Assembly (NCBI RefSeq): GCF_900108395.1 | Contig: NZ_FNXE01000002.1 | Span: 62,001 to 126,000, forward strand | Direction: 5' to 3' | Origin: Paenimyroides marinum | GTDB lineage: Bacteria > Bacteroidota > Bacteroidia > Flavobacteriales > Flavobacteriaceae | Length of the DNA: 64,000 nt | Part shown: one piece after another, positions 9,033 through 17,769 of the stretch | Layout: the number at the start of each line of letters is the position of its first letter | How positions within the stretch are numbered: the stretch's first letter is position 1 | The notes under the pieces: generated by a model | Told to the model about the DNA's origin: nothing | What the model saw: the letters and a program-made list of their open reading frames with translations, nothing else | The model's database searches: none | Program-made: the position numbers and the translations under genes

Positions 9033-9043
9033 ATAAAATATGT

Positions 9044-9340
9044 ATGTTTGTAAGAATAGTTAAAATGAGTTTTCATCAGGATAAAATTCCTGTATTTTTA
9101 GAACATTTTCACAGTGTAAAAGAACAAATACGGAACTATCCGGGTAATAACTTTTTAGAAGTGTATCAGGATAAATCAAATCCGGGAATTATTTTTACGT
9201 ATTCTGTCTGGAATGATGAAACTGATTTGGAAAACTACCGCCATTCAGACCTTTTCAAAGAAGTATGGACATTTACTAAAACACTTTTTAACGACAAACC
9301 CGAAGCGTGGAGCGTTGACAAACTGGTTACTTTAGGGTAA
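9044..9340 (+). CDS. Antibiotic biosynthesis monooxygenase-like (ABM fold) protein
   Basis: A 98-residue dimeric alpha/beta-barrel protein of the ABM/YgiN type. Marks are the MFVRIVKMSF first strand, the GNNFLEVYQD strand and the WNDETDLENYRHSDLFKEVW helix. Family members are heme- or quinol-linked monooxygenases or just structural homologues; no substrate is evident. An ATG at 9040 in another frame gives only a seven-codon peptide, so 9044 is the start. It sits between the DUF62 gene (11 nt) and gldF (29 nt), probably in one operon. Confidence 0.8.
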   Translation: MFVRIVKMSFHQDKIPVFLEHFHSVKEQIRNYPGNNFLEVYQDKSNPGIIFTYSVWNDETDLENYRHSDLFKEVWTFTKTLFNDKPEAWSVDKLVTLG

Positions 9341-9369
9341 TATTAATCAAAAAAAATAAACAAAATTAA

Positions 9370-10095
9370 ATGAAAGCAATATTATTACGCGAAATAAAAT
9401 CGTTTTTTGGTTCTTTAACAGGCTACTTAGTCATTGCTGTGTTTTTAATTTTAAACGGTATTTTCCTTTGGATTGTAGATGGGCAATACAACATTTTACA
9501 AAGCGGATACAACGATTTAACACCCTTTTTTCAACTGGCACCATTGGTTTTATTGTTGCTGATACCTGCCGTTACAATGAAAACTATTTCAGACGAACGC
9601 AAACAAGGGACCATTGAATTGTTGGTAACCAAACCATTGAGTTTAAACCAAATTGTAACCGGAAAATTTTTAGGATCCTTTTTATTGGTTCTTCTGGCAA
9701 TTTTACCAACAGTTTTATACATTGTTATTTTAAATCCGTACGGAATGCCTGCAGGAAATATGGATTTAGGCAGCACTACAGGTTCTTATCTGGGGTTGTT
9801 GTTTTTAATTGCAGCCTATACCAGTGTAGGAATTTTTTGTTCGTCACTGTCAGATAATCAAATTATAGCATTTATTTTAGCAGTGATTATTTGTTTTGTT
9901 TTGTATGTAGGATTTGACCAGTTGGCAGAATTAATCAAAACATCGGCAACCATCATTGAAAAAATCGGAATGAGTTATCATTTTAAAAGTATGAGTCGTG
10001 GAGTGATTGATACCCGCGATTTGATTTATTTTGTATCGGTAACATTATTCTTTTTAACAGCCACCGTATTTAACCTTAAAAACGTACGCAAATAA
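9370..10095 (+). CDS. gldF: Gliding motility ABC transporter permease GldF
   Basis: A 241-residue ABC-2-type inner-membrane permease with six hydrophobic segments. It carries the ERKQGTIELLVTKPLS loop typical of ABC-2 permeases and MKAILLREIKSFFGSLTGYL at its start, as in GldF. With GldG and the ATPase GldA it forms an ABC complex required for gliding in Flavobacterium. GldA is not in the window; none of the three ATPases here resembles it. The stop codon overlaps the gldG start by one base (TAATG), indicating coupled translation. Confidence 0.92.
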   Translation: MKAILLREIKSFFGSLTGYLVIAVFLILNGIFLWIVDGQYNILQSGYNDLTPFFQLAPLVLLLLIPAVTMKTISDERKQGTIELLVTKPLSLNQIVTGKFLGSFLLVLLAILPTVLYIVILNPYGMPAGNMDLGSTTGSYLGLLFLIAAYTSVGIFCSSLSDNQIIAFILAVIICFVLYVGFDQLAELIKTSATIIEKIGMSYHFKSMSRGVIDTRDLIYFVSVTLFFLTATVFNLKNVRK

Positions 10096-11777
10096 TGAAA
10101 AAGCAGAAGAATATAAAATCGTTTTTAGGTATTGTTATAGGATTAATTGTGCTTAATATCGTTGGAAATTACTTTTTTCACCGGTTCGATTTAACTTCAG
10201 ATAAGCGTTATACCTTATCAGAAACTACCAAAGCTATAGTCGGTAAGGTTGATGAACCTGTATTTATTGAAGTTTATTTAGAGGGAAATTTTCCTGCCGA
10301 AATAAGAAAACTCCAAACAGAAAGTAAACAGTTATTAGAAGAATTTAATGCCTATAACAGCAACATTAACTTTATCTTTATAGATCCGTTGGCAGATGAA
10401 AATGTGGCAGTGCAAATGGCTGAACAGCTTTTTGCCAATGGAATGAAACCCATAAATATTTCGGTAAACGACAAAGGCAAGCAATCGCAGGAAATGGTTT
10501 TTCCGTGGGCAGTTGCTACTCAAGGCGATAAAAATGCTAAAATTCAGTTGTTGAAAAACGCTATGGCAGCTTCTACCGAAGATAAAATTACATCATCTGT
10601 ACAGCATTTAGAATACGCCATTACCGAAGCAATTGTAAAAGTAACGACAGAAAAATCAAAAAAAATTGCCATTATTAAAGGTATTGGCGAACCAGATGAT
10701 GTGTATATTGCCGACTTTCTTCGTGCCTTGAAAGACAGTTATTTCATTGCACCTTTTACGTTAGACAGCGTTGCTGTAAATCCGCAAAAAACCTTAAAAG
10801 AATTACAGGGATATGATTTAGCAATCATTGCAAAACCAACCAAACCGTTTGACGAAAAGCAGATTCAGGTTTTAGATCAGTTTGTAATGAACGGAGGAAA
10901 ATCACTTTGGATGCTGGATCAGGTGCAGGCAGATATGGATAGTTTATACAACCCCGCAGGCGAAATGCTGGTTTTGGGCAAAGATCAAAAGTTAGGTGAA
11001 ATGTTGTTTAAGTACGGTATCCGTGTCAACTTTGATTTGGTGAAAGACGAAATAGGTTCGCCTATAAAACTGGCAGTTGGTCAGCAAGGCAGCGAAACGG
11101 TCTATAAAACATTTAACTGGAAATTTGCTCCGTATGTCATCAGTGAATCGAATCATCCCATTGTAAAAAACATAGAGGCAGTTAAATTTGATTTTGCTAA
11201 CAGTATTGATACGTTAAAAAATAACATCAAAAAAACGGTATTGTTAGCTTCATCGCCTTATGCAACAAAAGTAGGTACGCCAAGCGTGGTAAGTTTGTCG
11301 GGAACCATTCAGGAAAAAACCGATCCCAACCAGTTAAAACCCAAACAAACCATTCCGTTGGCAGTTTTGTTAGAAGGACATTTTACATCGGTCTATAAAA
11401 ACAGAATCGTTCCGTTTAAAACAGATGATTACCTGAACGATGGAAAACCTACAAAAATGATTGTGATTTCAGACGGTGATATAATAAAAAACCAGTTAGA
11501 TCAGAATTATCAGCCTATGGAATTAGGTTATGATAAATGGACAAATACGTTGTATGGCAATAAAGAGTTTTTAATTAATGCGGTAAATTACTTGTTAGAC
11601 GATAACGGATTGATTAATTTACGGACTAAAGAGGTGAAATTACCTTTGTTAGACAAAGAAAAAGTATATGCAAATTACAACTATATCCGTTCGGTAATTG
11701 TTGCGTTACCTTTATTGGTTTTGATATTCTTTGGAATTGTTTTTACCTACTTACGCAAAAAGAAATACACAAAATAG
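10095..11777 (+). CDS. gldG: Gliding motility ABC transporter subunit GldG
   Basis: A 560-residue protein with an N-terminal membrane anchor (about residues 9-27), a large extracytoplasmic region of the ABC-type uncharacterised (IFT-like) family with HRFDLTSDKRYTLS near the start and GGKSLWMLDQVQ in the middle, and a C-terminal membrane helix (about 531-552) followed by a basic tail. This architecture defines GldG, the partner of GldF. Length agrees with the family. It is translationally coupled to gldF; dnaN follows after 83 nt with its own promoter. Confidence 0.92.
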   Translation: MKKQKNIKSFLGIVIGLIVLNIVGNYFFHRFDLTSDKRYTLSETTKAIVGKVDEPVFIEVYLEGNFPAEIRKLQTESKQLLEEFNAYNSNINFIFIDPLADENVAVQMAEQLFANGMKPINISVNDKGKQSQEMVFPWAVATQGDKNAKIQLLKNAMAASTEDKITSSVQHLEYAITEAIVKVTTEKSKKIAIIKGIGEPDDVYIADFLRALKDSYFIAPFTLDSVAVNPQKTLKELQGYDLAIIAKPTKPFDEKQIQVLDQFVMNGGKSLWMLDQVQADMDSLYNPAGEMLVLGKDQKLGEMLFKYGIRVNFDLVKDEIGSPIKLAVGQQGSETVYKTFNWKFAPYVISESNHPIVKNIEAVKFDFANSIDTLKNNIKKTVLLASSPYATKVGTPSVVSLSGTIQEKTDPNQLKPKQTIPLAVLLEGHFTSVYKNRIVPFKTDDYLNDGKPTKMIVISDGDIIKNQLDQNYQPMELGYDKWTNTLYGNKEFLINAVNYLLDDNGLINLRTKEVKLPLLDKEKVYANYNYIRSVIVALPLLVLIFFGIVFTYLRKKKYTK

Positions 11778-11815
11778 TGTTGAAAAATAAAGTTTTATAT
11801 TCGCATTAAAAGAAA

Positions 11816-11823
11816 TATATTTG
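11816..11823 (+). promoter_or_regulatory. -7 box of dnaN
   Basis: TATATTTG 37 nt before the dnaN ATG. No convincing TTTG element was found at -33. Confidence 0.5.
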
Positions 11824-11860
11824 TACAAACCGCCATAATCGGCATTAATAAGAGAAACAG

Positions 11861-12979
11861 ATGAAATTTATTGTATCGAGCTCGTATTTATTAAAACAAT
11901 TACAAGTATTGGGAAGCGTTATTAACAGTAACAACACCTTACACATTCTTGATAATTTCTTATTTGAACTTGATCAAAATCAGCTAAAAGTATCGGCATC
12001 AGATTTAGAAACCACAATGACCGCTACTTTAGAGATAGAGTCAACCAGTGAGGGTTCAATCGCGGTTCCGGCACGTTTGTTATTAGAAACGTTAAAAACA
12101 TTTCCGGAACAACCATTAACTTTTACCGTTAAAGACAACAGTACTATTGAAATTAGCTCTGATTTAGGAAAGTATGTTTTAGCTTATTTACCAGGGGAAG
12201 AATTTCCTAAAGCTGAAAAACTGGAAGATCCGTCTAAAGCTGAAATAGGAGCAGAGATATTATTTACGGCAATAAGTAAAACCATTTTTGCGGCAGGGAA
12301 CGATGATTTACGTCCGGTAATGTCGGGTGTATATTTCCAATTTGCACCAACAGGCGTAATTTTTGTTGCTACCGATGCACATAAATTGGTAAAATATTCA
12401 AGAACCGATGTAACCAGTTCAACCGAAGCAAACTTTATCATGCCTAAAAAGCCTTTAAATATCTTGAAAAATATTTTGGCAACGGCAGAAGCCACTGTAA
12501 TGATCGAATACAACGATTCTAACGCTATGTTTAGTTTTGACAACTATACATTAATTTGTAGATTGATTGATGGGAAATACCCTAATTATGAAGCCGTAAT
12601 TCCTAAAGAAAATCCAAACAAACTAATTATTTCACGTACGCAGTTTTTAAGCTCGGTACGCCGTGTGGCGATTTATGCAAACAAAACCACACATCAAATC
12701 AGATTAAAAATTGCAGGAACAGAATTAAATATTTCTGCAGAAGACATTGATTACTCAAACAAAGCAGACGAGCGTTTAACGTGTGATTATAAAGGTGATG
12801 ATATGCAAATTGGATTCAACTCACGTTTCTTAACTGAAATGCTGACTAATTTACAATCAGACGAAATTCAATTAGAGATGTCGTTACCAAACCGTGCCGG
12901 AATTTTAACACCAATCGACGGATTGGACGAAGGCGAAACAGTTACCATGCTGGTTATGCCGGTAATGTTGAATAATTAA
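11861..12979 (+). CDS. dnaN: DNA polymerase III beta sliding clamp DnaN
   Basis: A 372-residue ring-forming processivity clamp with three repeated clamp domains. Visible family marks are MKFIVSSSYLLKQLQ at the start, ASDLETTMTA in domain 1, RPVMSGVYFQ and VATDAHKLVKY in domain 2 and GFNSRFLTEML with the VMPVMLNN C-terminus, which forms the peptide-binding cleft. Here it is separated from dnaA and lies downstream of gldG. A bidirectional terminator separates it from the convergent dps gene. Confidence 0.95.
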   Translation: MKFIVSSSYLLKQLQVLGSVINSNNTLHILDNFLFELDQNQLKVSASDLETTMTATLEIESTSEGSIAVPARLLLETLKTFPEQPLTFTVKDNSTIEISSDLGKYVLAYLPGEEFPKAEKLEDPSKAEIGAEILFTAISKTIFAAGNDDLRPVMSGVYFQFAPTGVIFVATDAHKLVKYSRTDVTSSTEANFIMPKKPLNILKNILATAEATVMIEYNDSNAMFSFDNYTLICRLIDGKYPNYEAVIPKENPNKLIISRTQFLSSVRRVAIYANKTTHQIRLKIAGTELNISAEDIDYSNKADERLTCDYKGDDMQIGFNSRFLTEMLTNLQSDEIQLEMSLPNRAGILTPIDGLDEGETVTMLVMPVMLNN

Positions 12980-12982
12980 AAT

Positions 12983-13014
12983 AAAAAAAGAGGTTTCTAA
13001 AACCTCTTTTTTTA
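12983..13014. terminator. Bidirectional terminator between dnaN and dps
   Basis: Stem AGAGGTTT / AAACCTCT with a 3-nt loop, T-tract on the plus strand after it and A-tract before it, so it can terminate both dnaN and dps. Confidence 0.85.
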
Positions 13015-13019
13015 TTACA

Positions 13020-13484
13020 TTACCCCAAAAACGCTTGCATCATCCAGATGTCTTTTTCCTGTTCGGTAATTAAATCACTCATCATAGAGTTGGTACCTTC
13101 GTCGTTAATTTCATCTGATTTGTCAAGAATTTCACGCTCAATAACCAATAAATCAGAAAGAGATTTAATAATTACATTTACAGCTTCCTCGTCTGTAGAT
13201 ACGTTCTTGGCAATAGCCAATTTATTATTTTTTAAATAATCTTCAAACGTGTGTAAAGGTACACCGCCTAAAGTTAAAACACGTTCAGCAATTTCGTCAA
13301 TCCTTAATTGTGCCTGATTGTACAATTCTTCAAATTTTACATGCAAATCAAAAAAACGTTTTCCTCTGATGTTCCAGTGAAGTCCGCGTAAATTCTGATA
13401 ATAAACCTGGAAATTTGACAATAAAGTATTTAACAACTCAATGTTTTCTTTAGTTTCTTTTTGTGGTAAGCCTAAGATATTCAT
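13020..13484 (-). CDS. dps: Dps-family DNA-binding ferritin
   Basis: A 154-residue ferritin-like four-helix protein that forms a dodecamer, oxidises and stores iron with peroxide and protects DNA. The ferroxidase ligands are visible in the usual layout: the LHWNIRG histidine, then FFDLHVKFEELYNQ and RIDEIAERVL acidic residues. The ATG at 13484 is chosen; the upstream in-frame TTG lies in the -7 box TAAATTTG (13509-13516). It is divergent from oxyR, and an inverted repeat in the shared gap suggests peroxide control. Confidence 0.92.
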   Translation of the reverse strand: MNILGLPQKETKENIELLNTLLSNFQVYYQNLRGLHWNIRGKRFFDLHVKFEELYNQAQLRIDEIAERVLTLGGVPLHTFEDYLKNNKLAIAKNVSTDEEAVNVIIKSLSDLLVIEREILDKSDEINDEGTNSMMSDLITEQEKDIWMMQAFLG

Positions 13485-13508
13485 AATTATTATTTTTTTA
13501 TTAATTAT

Positions 13509-13516
13509 CAAATTTA
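13509..13516 (-). promoter_or_regulatory. -7 box of dps
   Basis: TAAATTTG on the minus strand, 24 nt before the dps ATG. The palindrome at 13548-13562 lies about 32 nt upstream of it, a position suitable for an activator. Confidence 0.55.
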
Positions 13517-13547
13517 CAAATAATTAACCGATATTTGTATAAATATT

Positions 13548-13562
13548 ATTGATACTATCAAT
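13548..13562. promoter_or_regulatory. Perfect palindrome, candidate OxyR operator
   Basis: ATTGATA-C-TATCAAT, a perfect 7+1+7 inverted repeat in the dps/oxyR divergent gap. It contains a LysR-type T-N11-A arrangement. Binding by OxyR is inferred from position only. Confidence 0.45.
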
Positions 13563-13587
13563 TCATTAATAGATAAAATCATTGAAC

Positions 13588-14529
13588 ATGACAATAACCC
13601 AATTGAATTATGTGTTAGCAGTTGCCGAATTTAAAAACTTTACTATAGCTGCCGAAAAATGTTTTGTTACGCAGCCTACATTAAGTATGCAAATTCAGAA
13701 ATTGGAAGAAGAGCTTGAAGTAAAAATTTTTGATCGTAATAAAAAGCCCATTCAGGTAACCGAAGTAGGAAAAAAAATCGTAGAACAAGCCAAAAACATT
13801 GTAAATGAAGCCGACAGGATTCAGGATATTGTGGAACAACAAAAAGGATATATTGGTGGTGATTTTAAAATAGGTATCATTCCCACGGTTATGCCCACGC
13901 TTTTACCAATGTTTCTGAAAAATTTTATAAAGAAATACCCTAAAATTAATTTAGTTATCGAAGAACACACAACCGATGAAATCATTAACAGGTTACAAAA
14001 GGGACAATTAGATGCAGCTATTGCGGCAACTCCTTTAAACGAAGCTGAATTGAAAGAAATTGTGTTATATTATGAGCCTTTTGTAGGTTATTTTCCTGAA
14101 AAATACCGGAACAATTTAACGGAATTAACGCCCGACGACTTAAATTTAAACGATATTTTATTATTGCAAGACGGACATTGTTTTACAAACGGAATTTTAA
14201 ATATTTGTAAAGCCTCTAAGTTAGAACCATCACGTAGGTTTGAACTGACATCGGGGAGTTTTGAAACATTGATTGGCTTGGCAAACGAAGGTTTGGGAGT
14301 TACATTTTTACCTTATCTGCACACTTTAAAACTAAGTGAAAATGATAAAAAGTATTTGATTGAATTTCAAAATCCAAAGCCATCTCGCGAAATAAGTTTA
14401 ATTTTCCCGAAAAGCGAACTAAAAATTCACATTATTAATGCGTTGAAAAACACCATTTCGGGAGTCATAAAAGGTGCCATTGCTTTTCAGGATGTGGACA
14501 TTGTAAGTCCAAAAGCAACAAAAAAATAA
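13588..14529 (+). CDS. oxyR: Peroxide-sensing LysR-type regulator OxyR
   Basis: A 313-residue LysR-family activator. Residues 1-60 form the winged helix-turn-helix (QLNYVLAVAEF, TQPTLSMQIQKLEEEL). The effector domain holds the OxyR redox pair C198 and C207 in QDGHCFTNGILNIC; their nine-residue spacing equals that of C199/C208 in E. coli OxyR, so peroxide sensing by a disulfide is well supported. The ATG at 13588 is used; the TTG two codons earlier is less likely. Its target is probably the divergent dps. Confidence 0.93.
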   Translation: MTITQLNYVLAVAEFKNFTIAAEKCFVTQPTLSMQIQKLEEELEVKIFDRNKKPIQVTEVGKKIVEQAKNIVNEADRIQDIVEQQKGYIGGDFKIGIIPTVMPTLLPMFLKNFIKKYPKINLVIEEHTTDEIINRLQKGQLDAAIAATPLNEAELKEIVLYYEPFVGYFPEKYRNNLTELTPDDLNLNDILLLQDGHCFTNGILNICKASKLEPSRRFELTSGSFETLIGLANEGLGVTFLPYLHTLKLSENDKKYLIEFQNPKPSREISLIFPKSELKIHIINALKNTISGVIKGAIAFQDVDIVSPKATKK

Positions 14530-14557
14530 AGGATGAAATTTTCATCCTTTATTTTTT
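14527..14557. terminator. Bidirectional terminator after oxyR
   Basis: Stem TAAAGGATGAA / TTCATCCTTTA with a 3-nt loop, flanked by A-run and T-run. It contains the oxyR stop codon and serves the convergent small gene too. Confidence 0.75.
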
Positions 14558-14744
14558 ATACAAGTGTTAAAACTTCTCTGAAATCTGTATTGTTTTTAGT
14601 AAAATCAACAATCCATTTTTTAAGTTGCTCAATTTCAAATGGCAATAAAATATTTATGGCTTTGTTTACTTCCTTTATAAATAAATCTTTACTAAAACTA
14701 ACCTTTTCCAAGACTTTGATAGTATGATTTAATTGTTCTGTCAT
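14556..14744 (-). CDS. Small conserved-type protein, function unknown
   Basis: A 62-residue, soluble, probably all-helical protein. The segment VLEKVSFSKDLFIKEVNKAINILLPFEIEQLKKWI looks like two amphipathic helices with a Leu-Pro break; short proteins of this kind, with a KVSFS and a LLP-E-EL-KW motif, occur in flavobacteria as I recall. Its stop is next to a terminator hairpin. The opposite strand is also open for 64 codons, but that frame has no usual features. No function is proposed. Confidence 0.55.
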   Translation of the reverse strand: MTEQLNHTIKVLEKVSFSKDLFIKEVNKAINILLPFEIEQLKKWIVDFTKNNTDFREVLTLV

Positions 14745-14796
14745 ATCTTTTTGTTTTTTATAAAAGTAAGTAAAACAAAAATGATATAAAATTTTT

Positions 14797-15453
14797 TTAG
14801 AGTTTTTTAACAGCTACAACCATTTCGCGTTTCCCCGGTGGACCTTGTGTTTTATGAACTTCAAAACCAATTTCTTTTAAGCGGCGGTTTACCAAACCTT
14901 TACAGGCATAAGTAACAAATATTCCGTTTGGGTTTAAAAAATCGTATGCTTTTTGTAAAATTTCAACCGACCATAATTCACTTTGATAATCATATCCAAA
15001 AACATCGAAATAAACAATATCAAATCGATTTTCAGTTGTAAAATCTTCAATTTTAGTGTGATGCTTTAAAAAACTGAAATTTACATTTACATTTGAAGGT
15101 ATTTCAAAAGGAATTTCGTGAAAAGTATTCAGTGAAACAGCTGAATTTATAAAGTCATCATAATTTAAAAGACTGTATTCTTTTTCAGATAAGGGATAGG
15201 CTTCAATGGTTTCATAATAAACTTTTTTATTTTTTTCTATAGCAAACTGTAATGTTAACAAGGCATTTAAGCCAGTGCCAAAACCAAACTCTAAAACATT
15301 TATGCTGTCTTTTTTAATAAGATCAATTCCGTTCTTTATATATACATGAAGCGATTCTTGAACAGCACCGTGCTTAGAATGAAACGTTTCACCCATGCTT
15401 TTTACAAACAGCGAATGCGAACCGTCTTTTGTTATAATAATTTCCCGATCCAT
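14797..15453 (-). CDS. mnmD: tRNA 5-methylaminomethyl-2-thiouridine methyltransferase MnmD
   Basis: A 218-residue stand-alone methyltransferase of the DUF752/MnmD type, which completes mnm5s2U34 in tRNA using SAM. The Rossmann SAM site is LEFGFGTGLNALL near residue 55, followed by the acidic ETIEAYPL strand end. The YFDVFGYDYQSELW segment is the MnmD catalytic region. The C-terminal GPPGKREM is also conserved. In many bacteria MnmD is fused to MnmC; here it is separate. Its ATG directly abuts the stop of the cytochrome-like lipoprotein gene, so it is the last gene of a three-gene operon. Confidence 0.88.
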   Translation of the reverse strand: MDREIIITKDGSHSLFVKSMGETFHSKHGAVQESLHVYIKNGIDLIKKDSINVLEFGFGTGLNALLTLQFAIEKNKKVYYETIEAYPLSEKEYSLLNYDDFINSAVSLNTFHEIPFEIPSNVNVNFSFLKHHTKIEDFTTENRFDIVYFDVFGYDYQSELWSVEILQKAYDFLNPNGIFVTYACKGLVNRRLKEIGFEVHKTQGPPGKREMVVAVKKL

Positions 15454-15903
15454 TTATGGTATCAATAATCTTTTAATTCTGGGAATAGGACCGCCACATT
15501 TTTTGGAATGACATTCCAGACACTGCTGTACCATTTTGTTAAAATTATCTTTTGCCTGTAAAGTATCGGCATAAATGGCTTTTTGTGCCGTAATAAACTT
15601 AAAAGCTTGTTGGGTAAAAAAAACATCTCTGTCAGAAGCATCGGTTAAAATGGCAGTATGCAGTTTGTCAAAAGCCACAGGATAATCTCCTAATTGTTCG
15701 TTGTTAATAATGCGTTCTTTTAACTGGGTGTTATAAGCGTACATTTGTTCCATTAAAGCTGCCATTTCAGACATTTCGTACATCTGAAAGTTCGATGTTT
15801 TTGTAACGGTATCCATTACAGATACCGTTTCTGTTTTCTCGTTCTTTTGTTGACAGCTTGTAAAAAAGGCAATCGAACAAAATACCGCAATTACTTTTTT
15901 CAT
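15454..15903 (-). CDS. Lipoprotein with a CxxCH cytochrome-c-like site
   Basis: A 149-residue envelope protein. The lipoprotein signal ends at C17 (AFFTS-C). The mature part is mainly helical. Near the C-terminus C128, C131 and H132 make a CLECH heme-binding motif, with a further cysteine at 136, resembling the cytochrome c' layout where CxxCH sits at the end of a four-helix bundle. Heme attachment is inferred, not shown. Its start overlaps the DUF4920 stop by one base, and mnmD follows with no gap. Confidence 0.7.
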   Translation of the reverse strand: MKKVIAVFCSIAFFTSCQQKNEKTETVSVMDTVTKTSNFQMYEMSEMAALMEQMYAYNTQLKERIINNEQLGDYPVAFDKLHTAILTDASDRDVFFTQQAFKFITAQKAIYADTLQAKDNFNKMVQQCLECHSKKCGGPIPRIKRLLIP

Positions 15904-16412
15904 TAATTTTCTGCAATTAATACGCCGTTTGCCATAAATCGATATTCAACTTTTGATTCTGTAATGGCATCTATTTCCTCTTGAGATTTACCGGCATCTT
16001 TAGCGTAATGTTTTAATTCGTCAACCGATGTTTCTTCAATATAAGCTTTACCTGCAATAACTGTTGTGTGATTTTCAGCTCCTTCTTTTGGAACAAAAAA
16101 CGCGTAATCTTTAAATTTTACAAAGGCTTCTTTTTCATTGCCTAATTTTAAAGACATCCAACAACCTTTTTTCTTACATGTTGAAATAATTTCTGATGTA
16201 AATTTTACATCTAACGTATCAACAGGCTTCATGCTTTCGTATTTTGCCAACATTTCTTCTTTTGATAAGGCTCCATCGGCTGAAATACTATCTCCAAAAA
16301 CCTGATAATTTACCTGATTTTCAGTAGTATCGGCTGTCGCCGTAGTATTTTCTTTTTTATTACACGCAAAGATTAAAGAGGTAGTTGCAAAAACTAATAG
16401 TAATTTTTTCAT
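15903..16412 (-). CDS. DUF4920 domain lipoprotein
   Basis: A 169-residue envelope protein with lipobox TSLIFA-C17. The mature domain matches the DUF4920 layout: YQVFGDSISADGALS at its start, the CKKKGCWMSL cysteine motif (two Cys four residues apart) and FFVPKEGA in the middle. The cysteine-containing motif suggests metal or redox handling, but the function is unknown. First gene of an operon with a cytochrome-like lipoprotein and mnmD. Confidence 0.8.
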   Translation of the reverse strand: MKKLLLVFATTSLIFACNKKENTTATADTTENQVNYQVFGDSISADGALSKEEMLAKYESMKPVDTLDVKFTSEIISTCKKKGCWMSLKLGNEKEAFVKFKDYAFFVPKEGAENHTTVIAGKAYIEETSVDELKHYAKDAGKSQEEIDAITESKVEYRFMANGVLIAEN

Positions 16413-16581
16413 GATTCAAATTTTTTACAAATATAAAAATAGTTAGGTAATAATCAGGGTAATCAACTTTATTTCAATTGCTTTGGGAAGATATAAGAAG
16501 ATATAATTAGAAGGTTTTCAGTAAAAGCAACATTTCTTTGTAAATTACATAAGAATAACTGTTTATAAGAGCTTTTTTTTC

Positions 16582-16589
16582 TAAATTTG
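16582..16589 (+). promoter_or_regulatory. -7 box of ilvE
   Basis: TAAATTTG 46 nt before the ilvE ATG. The leader has no visible leader peptide or riboswitch-like structure. Confidence 0.5.
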
Positions 16590-16635
16590 TAAACTTTAAA
16601 ACAACATAACAAATTTTTAAAGAGTAAGATCAAAA

Positions 16636-17706
16636 ATGGATTTAAGTATTTTAAACGATTTAAAGCTAACAAAAGTGGCTGTTTCAAAAATTGATACATT
16701 CGATTTTGAAAATGTAAAATTTGGTGAAAAATTCACTGATCACATGTTAATTTGTGAATATAAAAATGGAGAATGGGGACCGGTAGAAATTAAACCTTAT
16801 GCACCAATTACTTTAGATCCTTCTGCAAGAGTTTTTCATTACGGACAGGCTATCTTTGAAGGAATGAAAGCTTATAAAGATGAAAATGATGATGTGTGGA
16901 TGTTTAGACCCGATCAAAATTTTGAACGTTTTAACAAATCGGCGGTTCGTTTAGCAATGCCTGTAATTGATGAAACCAGATTTATTGGCGGTTTAAGAGA
17001 ATTACTAAAAGTTGAAAAAGCATGGGTTCGTAAAGGATTAGGGAACTCATTATACATCCGTCCGTTTATGATTGCCACAGAAAGCGGAGTAATTGCAAGC
17101 CCGTCAAATGAATTTATATTCTGTATTCTTTTATCTCCTGCAAAATCTTATTATTCAGGGAAAATCAAAGTGCAAATTGCAGATTATTACAGCAGAGCAG
17201 CTAACGGAGGAATTGGAGCAGCAAAAGCATCAGGAAATTATTCTGCACAATTTTATCCTACAAAATTAGCTCAGGAAGCAGGTTTTAATCAAGTAATCTG
17301 GACAGATTCTACCCATACGCATTTAGAAGAATCGGGAACAATGAACGTGTTCTTTAGAATTAACAATACACTATATACCGCCCCCACATCAGATCGTATT
17401 TTAGACGGTGTTACACGTAAAAGTTTAATTGCACTTGGCGAACACCTGGGATACGATATTAAAATTGAACCTGTACAAGTTGACACAATTGTTAACGCAG
17501 CCAAAAACGGAACATTAAAAGAGATTTTTGGTGCCGGAACAGCAGCAGTTGTCAACCAAATAGAAGGTTTTGCGTATAAAGACGATTATTACCAGTTACC
17601 CGATGTGTCAGATAAAGATTCGTATGCGTTACAGCTTAAAGAAGCACTGACAAAGCTACAGAATAAATTAAGCGACGATCCGTTTAACTGGACAACGAAA
17701 TTATAA
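16636..17706 (+). CDS. ilvE: Branched-chain amino acid aminotransferase IlvE
   Basis: A 356-residue fold-type IV PLP aminotransferase of the eukaryote-like BCAT length, making leucine, isoleucine and valine from their keto acids. The FHYGQAIFEGMKAY segment near residue 67 and RPDQNFERFNKSA are family signatures. The PLP lysine is K197 in GIGAAKASGNY. GAGTAAVV near the C-terminus binds the phosphate. Transcribed alone, with an upstream -7 box and a good terminator downstream. Confidence 0.94.
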   Translation: MDLSILNDLKLTKVAVSKIDTFDFENVKFGEKFTDHMLICEYKNGEWGPVEIKPYAPITLDPSARVFHYGQAIFEGMKAYKDENDDVWMFRPDQNFERFNKSAVRLAMPVIDETRFIGGLRELLKVEKAWVRKGLGNSLYIRPFMIATESGVIASPSNEFIFCILLSPAKSYYSGKIKVQIADYYSRAANGGIGAAKASGNYSAQFYPTKLAQEAGFNQVIWTDSTHTHLEESGTMNVFFRINNTLYTAPTSDRILDGVTRKSLIALGEHLGYDIKIEPVQVDTIVNAAKNGTLKEIFGAGTAAVVNQIEGFAYKDDYYQLPDVSDKDSYALQLKEALTKLQNKLSDDPFNWTTKL

Positions 17707-17711
17707 TTAAA

Positions 17712-17737
17712 AGCTTGCATAATGCAAGCTTTTTTTA
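17712..17737 (+). terminator. ilvE terminator
   Basis: Perfect 8-bp stem AGCTTGCA / TGCAAGCT with loop TAA, followed by seven T. Confidence 0.85.
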
Positions 17738-17769
17738 TGCCGAAATTGGTTATATTTGCTTAAAAAATT

